Below, piece by piece: positions 46,784 to 54,171 of a DNA stretch of 64,000 nt. The first letter of the stretch is position 1. Each line of letters opens with the position of its first letter. Both the position numbers and the translations under genes were made by a program. The notes beneath the pieces are model-generated. The model was given only the letters and a program-made list of their open reading frames with translations, made no database searches and was not told where the DNA came from. Source of the DNA: Pseudobacteriovorax sp. (lineage in GTDB: Bacteria > Bdellovibrionota_B > Oligoflexia > Oligoflexales > Oligoflexaceae); the NCBI GenBank assembly GCA_013215145.1, contig JABSRP010000003.1:62001-126000 (forward strand). The letters are read 5' to 3'.

Positions 46784-47197
46784 ATGACCATCGAAAACCT
46801 GCAGAAGTCCTTCGCATCACATAAAGCAAAGTTTGCTTCGAGCGGTGGTGCTAATAAAAGAATCCGTTATCCTAAAGAACTCAAAGCTAAAGCCATTCAG
46901 CATTATCGTAATAATCCAGATCTATCGCCACAGCGTATGGCAAAGCTCATCGGCATTTCAACTTCTGCTGGCGACAAGTGGTTTCGTGGTATAAAGCAAA
47001 GGTCCGATCAATCCCTACATCAGGTAGAACCACTGCCTAAAGAGCCTTTCGTTGAGTTGAAACCTAAATCGGCTACTTACCAAACTTCGAAATTGCCAGA
47101 GATCACGGTCAAAGTTACTGAGATTAAAATTCCTGCAGACGCAAGCGAAACTCAACTCCAAAGCCTACTTAATGCAATCATCAGTGGAGGGAGATGA
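46784..47197 (+). CDS. tnpA: IS66 accessory protein TnpA (HTH)
   Basis: 137 aa. The middle contains the helix-turn-helix typical of IS66 TnpA: YPKELKAKAIQHYRNN, PQRMAKLIGISTSAGDKWF. The protein probably binds the IS ends together with TnpB. The tail KITEIKIPADASETQLQSLL-like region (residues 105-137) resembles IS66 TnpA ends. GGAG lies about nine bases before the ATG. The stop overlaps the tnpB start. Confidence 0.8.
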   Translation: MTIENLQKSFASHKAKFASSGGANKRIRYPKELKAKAIQHYRNNPDLSPQRMAKLIGISTSAGDKWFRGIKQRSDQSLHQVEPLPKEPFVELKPKSATYQTSKLPEITVKVTEIKIPADASETQLQSLLNAIISGGR

Positions 47198-47565
47198 TGT
47201 TTTTCTCCACAAGAAAAATCAAAATCTATCTTTATACCAAGACTATCGACGGTCGCTGGGGAATTGATAGGTTGGCACACCTTGCTCAGTCAAAGCTAGG
47301 TCTTGACCCTAGGTCTAGTTCGCTTTTTGTCTTTTTCAATAAATCAAAAACTAGGGCGAAAATTTATTATTTTGATGGAAGCGGCAGCTGCCTATTTTAT
47401 AAGCGTCTCGAAAAAGGTCAGTTTAAGTTTCCGAGACTCGTCGAAGGTCAAGTCTCGTGCGACATTGCGCCTACTGAGCTATCACTACTTCTTGAGGGAG
47501 GAAGGTTAGAGCACATCACTAAGCCAGTTCCCTGGCAGCCTGAAATGAGGGTAAGTTCCCATTGA
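47194..47565 (+). CDS. tnpB: IS66 accessory protein TnpB (Orf2)
   Basis: 123 aa, four-base overlap with tnpA. Conserved IS66 Orf2 order: IYLYTKTIDGRWGIDRLAHL, SSSLFVFFNKSKTRAKIYYF and FYKRLEKGQF. All IS66 elements need this protein for transposition, but its exact role is not known. Its stop overlaps the tnpC start region. Confidence 0.92.
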   Translation: MMFFSTRKIKIYLYTKTIDGRWGIDRLAHLAQSKLGLDPRSSSLFVFFNKSKTRAKIYYFDGSGSCLFYKRLEKGQFKFPRLVEGQVSCDIAPTELSLLLEGGRLEHITKPVPWQPEMRVSSH

Positions 47566-49199
47566 ATATAATATGTTACATGATTACATTGCTGCGCATG
47601 ATAGCAATGCCGAACATCGACAACCTGATTCACAGAGCAAGGTACGAGGCTCCATGCCTTGTAAAATCTGATCTTTTGCGGCTCATCCTTGATATGGCAG
47701 CAGCCCTTGAACTTGTGAGAGCCGAGCTGGACTATAAGTCAGATCAAAACAATAAACTTAAAGCAGACTTGTTTGGCAGCAAAAGTGAATCAGTGGCAGC
47801 TAATAATAATGCTAAGGCGGATGCTAATGATGCCACAAACATTAGAGATGAGAATGGCGAGGAAGAAGCTAGGGAAGAACTAAAAGAGCTGAGGGCAAAG
47901 GCAAGAAAGCTGTCAAAGTCGATAAAGACGAAGAAACCAGCACCAAATGATAAGATGAAAAACGAGGAGATTTCCTCAAAGGTTCCAAGAGGAATCATCT
48001 GCCCTCAATGCAATACAGAGGTGGCAGATCTTGGAAAATATAGGGAGGCAAGGGAGATCGATGTTCATCCATCAAGATTTATTGATCGCAAGGTAAACCT
48101 TCATAAGGGGTCTTGCGCCTGCGGAAGCACGACAATACGAATGCCACCGCCAGTGAGAGCAAGTGAAGGATCAAATTTTTCGCCACGTTTTGTTTCAAGG
48201 CTAGTGCTCGACAAATTTGATATGTCCCTACCAGTCTATCGGCAGCGCCGCATGATGGAATATGAGGGCCTAGATCTTAATAGATCGACCCTTAATCGTG
48301 CAATTGCCCGGCATACCAATATCTTTGGAAGCATTGCTGGCCGTATTCACGAGATTAATCTTTTGGAAGGTAGGCTTAACGTCGATGAATCACTGCTAAG
48401 GTTTATTCACGAGGGTAAGAAAAAGACATCGTTTCTATTCTGTTTTGTCTCAGAAAAGGCAATAAGCTACAAGGTTCAAGATGGCCGAAATCGCAAGATC
48501 GTTGCAGATCTGATTGGCAGCGGCCCAGGGGTTCTGCAAACTGATGGCCTTAATATCTATGAAAACGAGGAGCTAAACAAAGATTACGCCGGTTGCCTTG
48601 CACATATGAGACGCTACTTCTTCCAGTCTCTTATCTCGTTTCCAGAAGAGTCACTTGAGATTATCAACTTAATCGCTGGTATCTATGAGATTGAGCACAA
48701 GGCTAGAGAGGCAGGGCTATCACCCAGTGAGCTACTTGATTTACGGAAAACCGATTCAGTAGAGCTTCTAGCGAAAATCAAAGATACGGCCAATAGCTAC
48801 AATCCACCTCCCCGCTCAACACTCGGCAAGGCGGTAAGATATATGAATCGTCATTGGGCGAAAGTCTCATATTTTCTTAAAGATCCCAATGTATCGCCGG
48901 ACAACAACAGTGCCGAGAGAGCCTTGCGCCTTCCAAAGCTTTGCCAAAAGAACCACCTTTTCAGCCAATCGGTATCAGGTAACAATGCCATCGAAAACTT
49001 CAATACGATTATAGCTACTTGTAGGCTATGCCGAGTTGATCCAGAAGACTATCTCACTGATATAACCATCCGGATTAACGAAGGCCATCCCATGTCCCGG
49101 CTCGATGAGCTGCTGCCATGGAACTGGCAGGCAGCACCACCCTGCGAACTAGAGCGAGCAAGAAAATACGTCAAATATAATCCTTCGATTCCAGCCTAG
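47562..49199 (+). CDS. tnpC: IS66 transposase TnpC
   Basis: 545 aa read from a TTG overlapping the tnpB stop; ATGs at 47580 and 47598 are alternatives. A leading helical region with LFGSKSES, a zinc-binding-like part (CPQCNTEV and SCACGSTT), then the DDE catalytic domain: LNVDESLLRF (first Asp), VLQTDGLNIYE (second Asp), CLAHMRRYFF, and SPDNNSAERALR with the catalytic Glu. The C-terminal IS66 motif CRLCRVDPEDYL closes it. It is intact and the element may still be mobile. Confidence 0.93.
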   Translation: MNIICYMITLLRMIAMPNIDNLIHRARYEAPCLVKSDLLRLILDMAAALELVRAELDYKSDQNNKLKADLFGSKSESVAANNNAKADANDATNIRDENGEEEAREELKELRAKARKLSKSIKTKKPAPNDKMKNEEISSKVPRGIICPQCNTEVADLGKYREAREIDVHPSRFIDRKVNLHKGSCACGSTTIRMPPPVRASEGSNFSPRFVSRLVLDKFDMSLPVYRQRRMMEYEGLDLNRSTLNRAIARHTNIFGSIAGRIHEINLLEGRLNVDESLLRFIHEGKKKTSFLFCFVSEKAISYKVQDGRNRKIVADLIGSGPGVLQTDGLNIYENEELNKDYAGCLAHMRRYFFQSLISFPEESLEIINLIAGIYEIEHKAREAGLSPSELLDLRKTDSVELLAKIKDTANSYNPPPRSTLGKAVRYMNRHWAKVSYFLKDPNVSPDNNSAERALRLPKLCQKNHLFSQSVSGNNAIENFNTIIATCRLCRVDPEDYLTDITIRINEGHPMSRLDELLPWNWQAAPPCELERARKYVKYNPSIPA

Positions 49200-49461
49200 T
49201 GCTAGGCTAGTAGAACTCTATTGCTCTTTGAAAAACTTTAAACGCACCGAAAACCGTTGGTGAGATGTAGGCATTGAAAGCATACCAAGCATTTTCTGAT
49301 AAAAACGGATAGTTCAGTAGAGCCATATTGCTGTTAGATTGGCCTCTTTGTCTATTGAGAACAACTTCTTATAGTTTATCCTGCCGCTGAGAGCAGCTTC
49401 GAGGCTGTTGCAAAATGGCTAATCTATCTATTCTTAACATCTGATTTCGTTCTGCTGGTCT

Positions 49462-49968
49462 TTAAACTCCTAAAACAGATTCTATTTCCACTAGAAGATC
49501 TTCCAGTCTGGCTTCATAACTGGCCAGCTTTTTATGTGGAACCGATTCAAAGGAAGTCGTTGCATAGTACTCGTGATACTTTCGAATATCGTCTTCTTCC
49601 TCGGGATCAATCCTATTTGATGCCCTGCTTAGAGCGACTTCGACCGGAGCCGTTACGAAAAAGAAATCTACTTTACAGTCGCGGAATGAGTCTGCAAGAT
49701 CCAAAAGTTGATTAGGCTTAAAAACGTAGTTTATTATGAGGTCAAACCCTGCCTCACGAAAATTTGTGGCTAGTGAACAAATGTTTTTCAGAAGCAATGC
49801 TCCATATGTACCATCATCATCAAGTGGGGCTGTAAACTGTGCTGCCGTCATATTATTTAGTGTATCAGCATCAATAAAAGCCCAGTTCTTGTGCTTTCTA
49901 GCAAACATGGAGCTTAAAGTAGTTTTACCCGTAGCAGGTGGGCCAAACACGATAACCACTCTATCCAT
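49462..49968 (-). CDS. P-loop NTPase / small kinase (AAA_33-like)
   Basis: 168 aa with AGGAGAGAG upstream. Walker A motif GPPATGKTT at residues 9-17, then WAFIDADTLN (like the sugar-binding or Asp-containing second motif of shikimate- and gluconate-type kinases) and the Arg-bearing lid region APVEVALSRASNRI. The C-terminus is helical and acidic. It could phosphorylate a small metabolite, nucleotide or a toxin target (zeta-like), and I cannot choose. No antitoxin-like partner lies next to it. Confidence 0.75.
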   Translation of the reverse strand: MDRVVIVFGPPATGKTTLSSMFARKHKNWAFIDADTLNNMTAAQFTAPLDDDGTYGALLLKNICSLATNFREAGFDLIINYVFKPNQLLDLADSFRDCKVDFFFVTAPVEVALSRASNRIDPEEEDDIRKYHEYYATTSFESVPHKKLASYEARLEDLLVEIESVLGV

Positions 49969-50187
49969 TCAACTCTCTCCTAGATTTAGTGCAACACAGC
50001 AATCTACTGACATTATGAACTGTGCAGACGAAATCCCACTGGGCACTTACCTTTTTCTTTCCCCATACCGAAAATCGGCGACCCCCCCTATTAGGGGGAT
50101 GGCAACGAAAAGCTCCTTTTTCTGACACATCGGAGCTAACCAGCTGAATTAAAATATTTACTTGGCTCTACACCTGTACATCGGAAG

Positions 50188-50257
50188 CGGAATATCAAGG
50201 CTTTCAGAGCTTAATCACGGTGCAAAAAGCTGAATGCGGATAGCTTTCTGCACTTTG
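50188..50257. repeat. left copy of 70-bp inverted repeat
   Basis: The reverse complement of this stretch aligns with 50658-50728: blocks CAAAGTGCAGAAAGCTA, GCTTTTTGCACC and AAGCTCTGAAAGCCTTG are identical, with diverged spacers between. Each copy can also fold into a hairpin by its own GTGCA...TGCAC arms. The pair frames the small gene at 50259-50549. Confidence 0.75.
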
Positions 50258-50258
50258 G

Positions 50259-50549
50259 TTATAAGTAACCTTTAGATCGAGCCTCCTTGTAGGTATCCAC
50301 TATGGTTTGTTCATTTGAGTCTAACTCGATTCCTTTCTCAATCTTTTCAATAACCTTTTCATTTTGTGAGTACATGCGACCATTTTGAGAAATCTTATTA
50401 ACCTGGGATCGTTTTTGCGAATCAAAATCTTGTTGGCTAATCGTACCGTTCTTCAGCTTCTCTTCTAATTTTGCAATGTCGGCTGCACGATCCATCATTT
50501 CATCTCTTAGATTTTTTGACCCATCTCTTACTAGGTCTGCGTCACTCAT
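50259..50549 (-). CDS. small coiled-coil protein between inverted repeats
   Basis: 96 aa from the ATG at 50547-50549 (GGGAGAGAG seven bases upstream; the frame upstream is open but not supported). Highly charged and helical throughout: DEMMDRAADIAKLEEKLKNG, DFDSQKRSQVNKI, EKVIEKIEKGIELD, YKEARSKGYL. No membrane segment or signal peptide. No family recognised. The gene is enclosed by 70-bp inverted repeats, so it may be cargo of a small mobile unit. Confidence 0.6.
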   Translation of the reverse strand: MSDADLVRDGSKNLRDEMMDRAADIAKLEEKLKNGTISQQDFDSQKRSQVNKISQNGRMYSQNEKVIEKIEKGIELDSNEQTIVDTYKEARSKGYL

Positions 50550-50657
50550 TAATCTCTCTCCCATAGTGCAAAAAGCATATTTTATGTACTGCCCTAAAAC
50601 CAATGGTTCCGAAACGGTCTTAATAGGGTTTCAGCAGTGCAAAAACCAATGCAAATT

Positions 50658-50728
50658 TCAAAGTGCAGAAAGCTAATAGGATTTGGCTTTTTGCACCACG
50701 CCTAAGCTCTGAAAGCCTTGCTATACCG
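50658..50728. repeat. right copy of 70-bp inverted repeat
   Basis: Partner of 50188-50257 in opposite orientation; see that entry for the identical blocks. The unit from 50188 to 50728 is 541 bases long. I do not see target duplications at its ends. Confidence 0.75.
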
Positions 50729-50763
50729 TTAAAGGTATTCCAAGTCAGCGCTGATTAAATTCA

Positions 50764-50988
50764 TTGTATCAATTACTTAAGTCCGATGTGCTAGAAAAAA
50801 AACTTTTTCGTTGCCATACCCCTTATTGGGATGTGTCTAATGTTCTTGACACGAGTGATATGTTCAACGGAGCAAGTCTATTCAATCAGTCCTTAGAAGA
50901 TTGGGATGTTTCAAGTGTCAAAAACATGAGTGATATGTTTATTAAATCTCCAATGACCAATAATCTTCCAAGCTGGTATGTGCCTTAA
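50764..50988 (+). pseudogene. DUF285/BspA-like repeat fragment
   Basis: 74 codons with one and a half DUF285 repeats: WDVSNVLDTSDMFNGASLF, then NQSLEDWDVSSVKNMSDMF. Such repeats form large surface proteins (BspA-like, with many copies). Here only a short piece remains without a signal peptide or an upstream start other than TTG, so it is probably a remnant. Confidence 0.65.
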
Positions 50989-51000
50989 GTGAGACGGCAC

Positions 51001-51049
51001 TTGACAAAGCTGCTTAATTAACTAAACATGCTCAGTGAACTTGTTTAGT
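51001..51049 (+). promoter_or_regulatory. promoter with overlapping dyad for hydrolase-TetR operon
   Basis: A consensus -35 TTGACA (51001-51006) is followed after 16 bases by TAAACA as a weak -10. ACTAAACA (51021-51028) and TGTTTAGT (51042-51049) form a perfect inverted repeat over the -10, a good candidate operator for the TetR protein of the operon. Confidence 0.5.
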
Positions 51050-51080
51050 AAGTTTTCCATTTAAACCTGGAGATGAAAGT

Positions 51081-51995
51081 TTGAGTATTTATAGGAGTTT
51101 ACAAGCTAAAGAGTCTCTGGATGAAAAAACCGAGCGCCTACTGACAAAATTACCCGTCTCAGGAAAAGAACATGTTGTGGAAACAGCAAACGGCATAGGC
51201 TTTTGTCTCGAATTGGGCGACCCGAACAAGCCTAAATTACTGGTTATTCATGGAGGTTATACAAATCATGCCTTTACTCTGTACTACCTCCGGTCATTGG
51301 TAAGCCGCTTCCATATCTTCGCCCTGGACTTGCCAGGCCATCCTGGCAAAAGCAGCGAAGCTATCCTCGATCCGAGGGATGATTCCTATGGTCATTGGGC
51401 CATATCGATGTTGAGGGCTGTTGGCCTTGATTCATGTTACTTCTTAGGGGTCTCCTACGGCGCTTTCGTTTGCCAGCGGATCATCGCACTTGAGCCAAGT
51501 TTTGCCAGTCGGCTGGTTCTGATTGTACCGGCTGGTATCTGTGCCATGGATCAGTGGAGCCTTGTAAAACACCTGTTGATGCCGCGGCTGTTGTTTGGCT
51601 TGACCGGTAATCAAAGATTTTTCCACCACATAGTCAATCATCTGTTTACTGACACTGAAGTAGACATTGTTGACTTCTTTCGGGATGTTCTACTTCATAT
51701 AAAAACCGACTCACGCCCAATGAAAATAAGTCTTGAATCCGAGATGAGCAACTTCAAAAAGCCAGTGCTATTAATCACTGCTGACAACGATGTCGTTTTT
51801 GATCCGACCAAATTAGCCAATCAGGCCTCGAAACTCTTTGGTGATCTGACCGTTTTAAATCTAAAAGCTTCAAAGCATTCACCGTCTTTTAAAAAAGATG
51901 AGCGCACTCGGGTCTGTAATAAAATTGTCGAATTTTTAGAAGAGAAAGAGTCCATTGAATCAACGACAGAAGCAAAAAGAAGCAACACGCAGTAA
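51081..51995 (+). CDS. alpha/beta hydrolase
   Basis: 304 aa from a TTG at 51081 (GGAG eight bases upstream). Alpha/beta-hydrolase order: LLVIHGGYTNHAF (oxyanion loop), LDLPGHPGKSS, nucleophile elbow FLGVSYGAFV (G-V-S-Y-G), Asp in TADNDVVFDP and His in KASKHSPSFKKD. It would hydrolyse an ester, lactone or similar. No export signal, so cytoplasmic. It overlaps the TetR gene by 41 bases, so both are in one operon under self-control, a common set-up for a xenobiotic-responsive enzyme. Confidence 0.85.
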   Translation: MSIYRSLQAKESLDEKTERLLTKLPVSGKEHVVETANGIGFCLELGDPNKPKLLVIHGGYTNHAFTLYYLRSLVSRFHIFALDLPGHPGKSSEAILDPRDDSYGHWAISMLRAVGLDSCYFLGVSYGAFVCQRIIALEPSFASRLVLIVPAGICAMDQWSLVKHLLMPRLLFGLTGNQRFFHHIVNHLFTDTEVDIVDFFRDVLLHIKTDSRPMKISLESEMSNFKKPVLLITADNDVVFDPTKLANQASKLFGDLTVLNLKASKHSPSFKKDERTRVCNKIVEFLEEKESIESTTEAKRSNTQ

Positions 51996-52545
51996 AATTA
52001 TGGAAACTTCGCGAGAACTTTTTCGCGAATTTGGGTTTGAAGTGACAACCAGGAATATTGCTGAGTCATCTGGTATTAGTGTTGGAACGATATTTGTCCA
52101 TTTTAAAGACAAAAGAGACCTTCTGATCAATGTCCTACATAAAGATCTAGAAAAGGCTGGTCTACGAAGTCTTAAGCAACTCGACCCCAGAAAAAGCGTC
52201 CTGACGAACTTAATTAACGTGACAAAACCCATTTATGCCTATTACCTGTCCGATCCAAGATTGTCGCAAGTACTTTTAAAAGAATCGTTGTTTGTCGGTG
52301 AGGAATATACCAACAAACTGATCAAAGACCAGTTGGAAACCTTTCTCGAAATAATTTCTAAAACAATTTCACCTCATTTTGGTGGATCACAAGACGATGT
52401 GAACAATTTCATGACGACATTCTTTTCCCTGTACTTTGTTAACATTATCAGACATTTGAAGTTTAAAACAACGACCGTTGAAGCAGCCATCAAGGATTTG
52501 GAAAAAAGTCTCATTCCCTTAGTGAGAGGATACGGTGTTGATTAA
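51955..52545 (+). CDS. TetR-family transcriptional regulator
   Basis: 196 aa from a TTG at 51955. N-terminal DNA-binding domain: IMETSRELFREFGFEVTTRNIAESSGISVGTIFVHFKDKRDLL, which has the TetR helix-turn-helix with the invariant Phe-Lys. The C-terminal ligand domain (80-196) is helical. It overlaps the hydrolase gene upstream, and the dyad at 51021-51049 is its probable operator, implying autoregulation released by a ligand that the hydrolase may handle. Confidence 0.9.
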   Translation: MNQRQKQKEATRSKIMETSRELFREFGFEVTTRNIAESSGISVGTIFVHFKDKRDLLINVLHKDLEKAGLRSLKQLDPRKSVLTNLINVTKPIYAYYLSDPRLSQVLLKESLFVGEEYTNKLIKDQLETFLEIISKTISPHFGGSQDDVNNFMTTFFSLYFVNIIRHLKFKTTTVEAAIKDLEKSLIPLVRGYGVD

Positions 52546-52600
52546 AATAAGAAACCTTAAGTAGAACGATTTTTGATCATTCAATCAAGGAGGATCTGTT

Positions 52601-53260
52601 ATGCCAAATTCCCCTCATCCGATGCTGATCGCACATAATAAGGATATTATTACTAGTCTGAGGGAAGTTTCCCGTTCACAACCACTTAGGTTGCTCACCA
52701 GCGCTTGTATGGTTGGTGAACCCTGTGGCATTGATGGTAGTGATTATGGAATGGGAGGAACCCTAGCAGAATTTGAATCTCATCCTCTCATTAAAATGCT
52801 TCCCTTTTGTCCGGAAAGAAGCTCAATGGGCGTTCCAAGAGGGATGCCCGATATTCACGGTGGCGATGGGTTTGATGTCATCGCCGGTAGAGCTAAGGTG
52901 TTAGACGAAAATAGCAACGATCTCACTGAAGCGATGATTGCGGGTGCTCAGAACATGCTAAAGTTTGCCATGGAAGAAAAAGCTGAATTGGCGATCCTTA
53001 CAGACATGAGTGCTGCTTGCGGCAGTCAGGTCATATCAGATGGGTGCCGTCTTAGGGAAAACCGACGCTATCAAGTAGGTGTCGGAGTCGCTACTGCTCT
53101 TTTGCTTGAATACGGCATCCCATGTTGCAGTCAAAGAGATTTTAAATCTCTTGCTTTACTGCAAACAAAACTCGGCATAAAGCCAAGATCGCTAGATGAT
53201 GGTAAGGATCATCATATGACCGATTGGTTCCTTGAGACCTTTGGTGACCGTTCAAGTTGA
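52601..53260 (+). CDS. DUF523 family protein
   Basis: 219 aa with AAGGAGG upstream. The DUF523 pattern is clear: LLTSACMVGEPCGIDGS, LPFCPERSSMGVPRGMPDIHGG with a second Cys, DGFDVIAGRAKVL, DLTEAMIAGAQ, and DMSAACGSQV with a third and fourth conserved segment. The conserved cysteines suggest a metal or redox site; function is unknown, though relatives occur near YbgA/DUF1722 proteins. It lies 55 bases behind the TetR gene and may belong to the operon. Confidence 0.88.
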   Translation: MPNSPHPMLIAHNKDIITSLREVSRSQPLRLLTSACMVGEPCGIDGSDYGMGGTLAEFESHPLIKMLPFCPERSSMGVPRGMPDIHGGDGFDVIAGRAKVLDENSNDLTEAMIAGAQNMLKFAMEEKAELAILTDMSAACGSQVISDGCRLRENRRYQVGVGVATALLLEYGIPCCSQRDFKSLALLQTKLGIKPRSLDDGKDHHMTDWFLETFGDRSS

Positions 53261-53423
53261 ACTTATGTATTGTATCTATTAGATAGGATAAGAGGGTTTT
53301 TCCGGCATTTCACGATAACTGCGTTAAGACAGCCAAAATCACTAATATATTTGTGCGAATTCGGAAACATGCATTTAACTCGATCATAACGTCTTCGGGA
53401 CGTCTTCTGCGGAATTATACCTA

Positions 53424-53783
53424 TCACTTTCCACTTGTATCCCGAAAGAAATGCTCTGAGAAAACTTCCGCTTCACCCGGCACTATATTACCAATGGTTA
53501 AGAAAAAACCTTTTGACCAAGCTAAGTTGTTTGTTGCAAATGGTGGAATCAAGAGCTTTTTCTTATTCAACTCTGGAACTTCATCTATACTCTCAGAACA
53601 AGCTTCGTATAAGTATACTAAATTACAATTAGGAAAAGGTCCGAGATTAAAATCGTTTTTGCTGACGAGACCGAATCGATACAGATTCGGCTCTTGAGAC
53701 ATCTGGAAAACAAATAGATCTCCTGCCTTAATTTTTTTTCTTGATGCCTCAAGCACCATCATATTAGTCTTCGGAGGACTCAT
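53424..53783 (-). CDS. Imm26-family immunity protein
   Basis: Up to 119 aa; ATGs at 53759 and 53762 may be the true start, giving 111-112 aa. It reads GDLFVFQM, YRFGLVS, NLVYLYE, VPELNKKKLLIPPFATN, then WSKGFFLTIGN and DTSGK. This order (GDxFxF, YxFGxV, LIPP.xTN, W..G.F) is that of Imm26, an immunity protein of polymorphic toxin systems. Imm26 proteins bind and neutralise a neighbouring toxin. Here no complete toxin precedes it; only a remnant is found at 53764-54021. Confidence 0.7.
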   Translation of the reverse strand: MSPPKTNMMVLEASRKKIKAGDLFVFQMSQEPNLYRFGLVSKNDFNLGPFPNCNLVYLYEACSESIDEVPELNKKKLLIPPFATNNLAWSKGFFLTIGNIVPGEAEVFSEHFFRDTSGK

Positions 53784-54021
53784 CGACTACTTCGATAGTG
53801 TATTCAACTCCCAAAGGCTGTCCTTTGCTTTGAACAGTAAATCTGCAGATACCAGGAGTCGCGTTTTCAGGTTTGGCGGCAATGAAAGAATCTATTTTTT
53901 CCCAATCCTTAAATGTCACCCCCTCCCCATTTTGATACACGAAAAATATGGGATAGTATGTCCCGTAACTCTTGTAACAGCTTGCATCGATAGGCGCCAG
54001 GGAGATTATATTTACAAAGTT
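53764..54021 (-). pseudogene. startless remnant upstream of Imm26
   Basis: An open frame of 86 codons on the minus strand with no ATG, reading LAPIDASCYKSYGTYYPIF, GVTFKDWEKIDSFIAAKPEN, GICRFTVQSKGQPLGVE, and ending in VVDESSED, stop at 53764-53766. It overlaps the Imm26 start region in another frame and may be the tail of a toxin or a second immunity protein. No family recognised. Confidence 0.4.
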
Positions 54022-54155
54022 TCAAATGCCAGGAAAAGACGCCTAGCTTGATACTTTAATTCTATGAGAATTTACATTTTTGACCGACTTGCACAGAATG
54101 GTTGGTTTCGGCGTTTTATAGGGCAGTTATCCTTCGTCTGAGCGCTACCTGCAAC

Positions 54156-54165
54156 ATGCTATAAT
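54156..54165 (+). promoter_or_regulatory. extended -10 promoter directly before the PYP fusion
   Basis: A perfect TATAAT (54160-54165) preceded by TG at one base distance forms an extended -10 box. The ATG at 54172 lies six bases behind it, so a transcript would be leaderless or nearly so. No good -35 is seen, as usual with extended -10 promoters. Confidence 0.5.
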
Positions 54166-54171
54166 GCTAGT

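Larger units (their letters stand above)
46708..49311. mobile_element. IS66-family insertion sequence (complete tnpA-tnpB-tnpC)
   Basis: A 2.6-kb element carrying the three IS66 genes with overlapping stops. Candidate ends: TATCCGTT (46708-46715) and the inverted AACGGATA (49304-49311), with some similarity further inward (ATCTGA against ATCAGA). The length fits IS66. The usual 8-bp target duplication is not visible: TTTGATTG on the left, GTTCAGTA on the right, which suggests that the sequence beyond the right end was later deleted. The ends are therefore provisional. Confidence 0.7.

Noticed and set aside
49312-49461. Continuation of the IS66-cut sensor gene
   Set aside because: All three plus-strand frames have stops and show no 7TM or cyclase motif.
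50083-50097. CCCCC/GGGGG hairpin near 50090
   Set aside because: Short stem and no clear T-run; could be chance in a G/C run.
53353-53697. Plus-strand frame of 114 codons opposite Imm26
   Set aside because: The minus-strand frame matches a protein family; this one does not.
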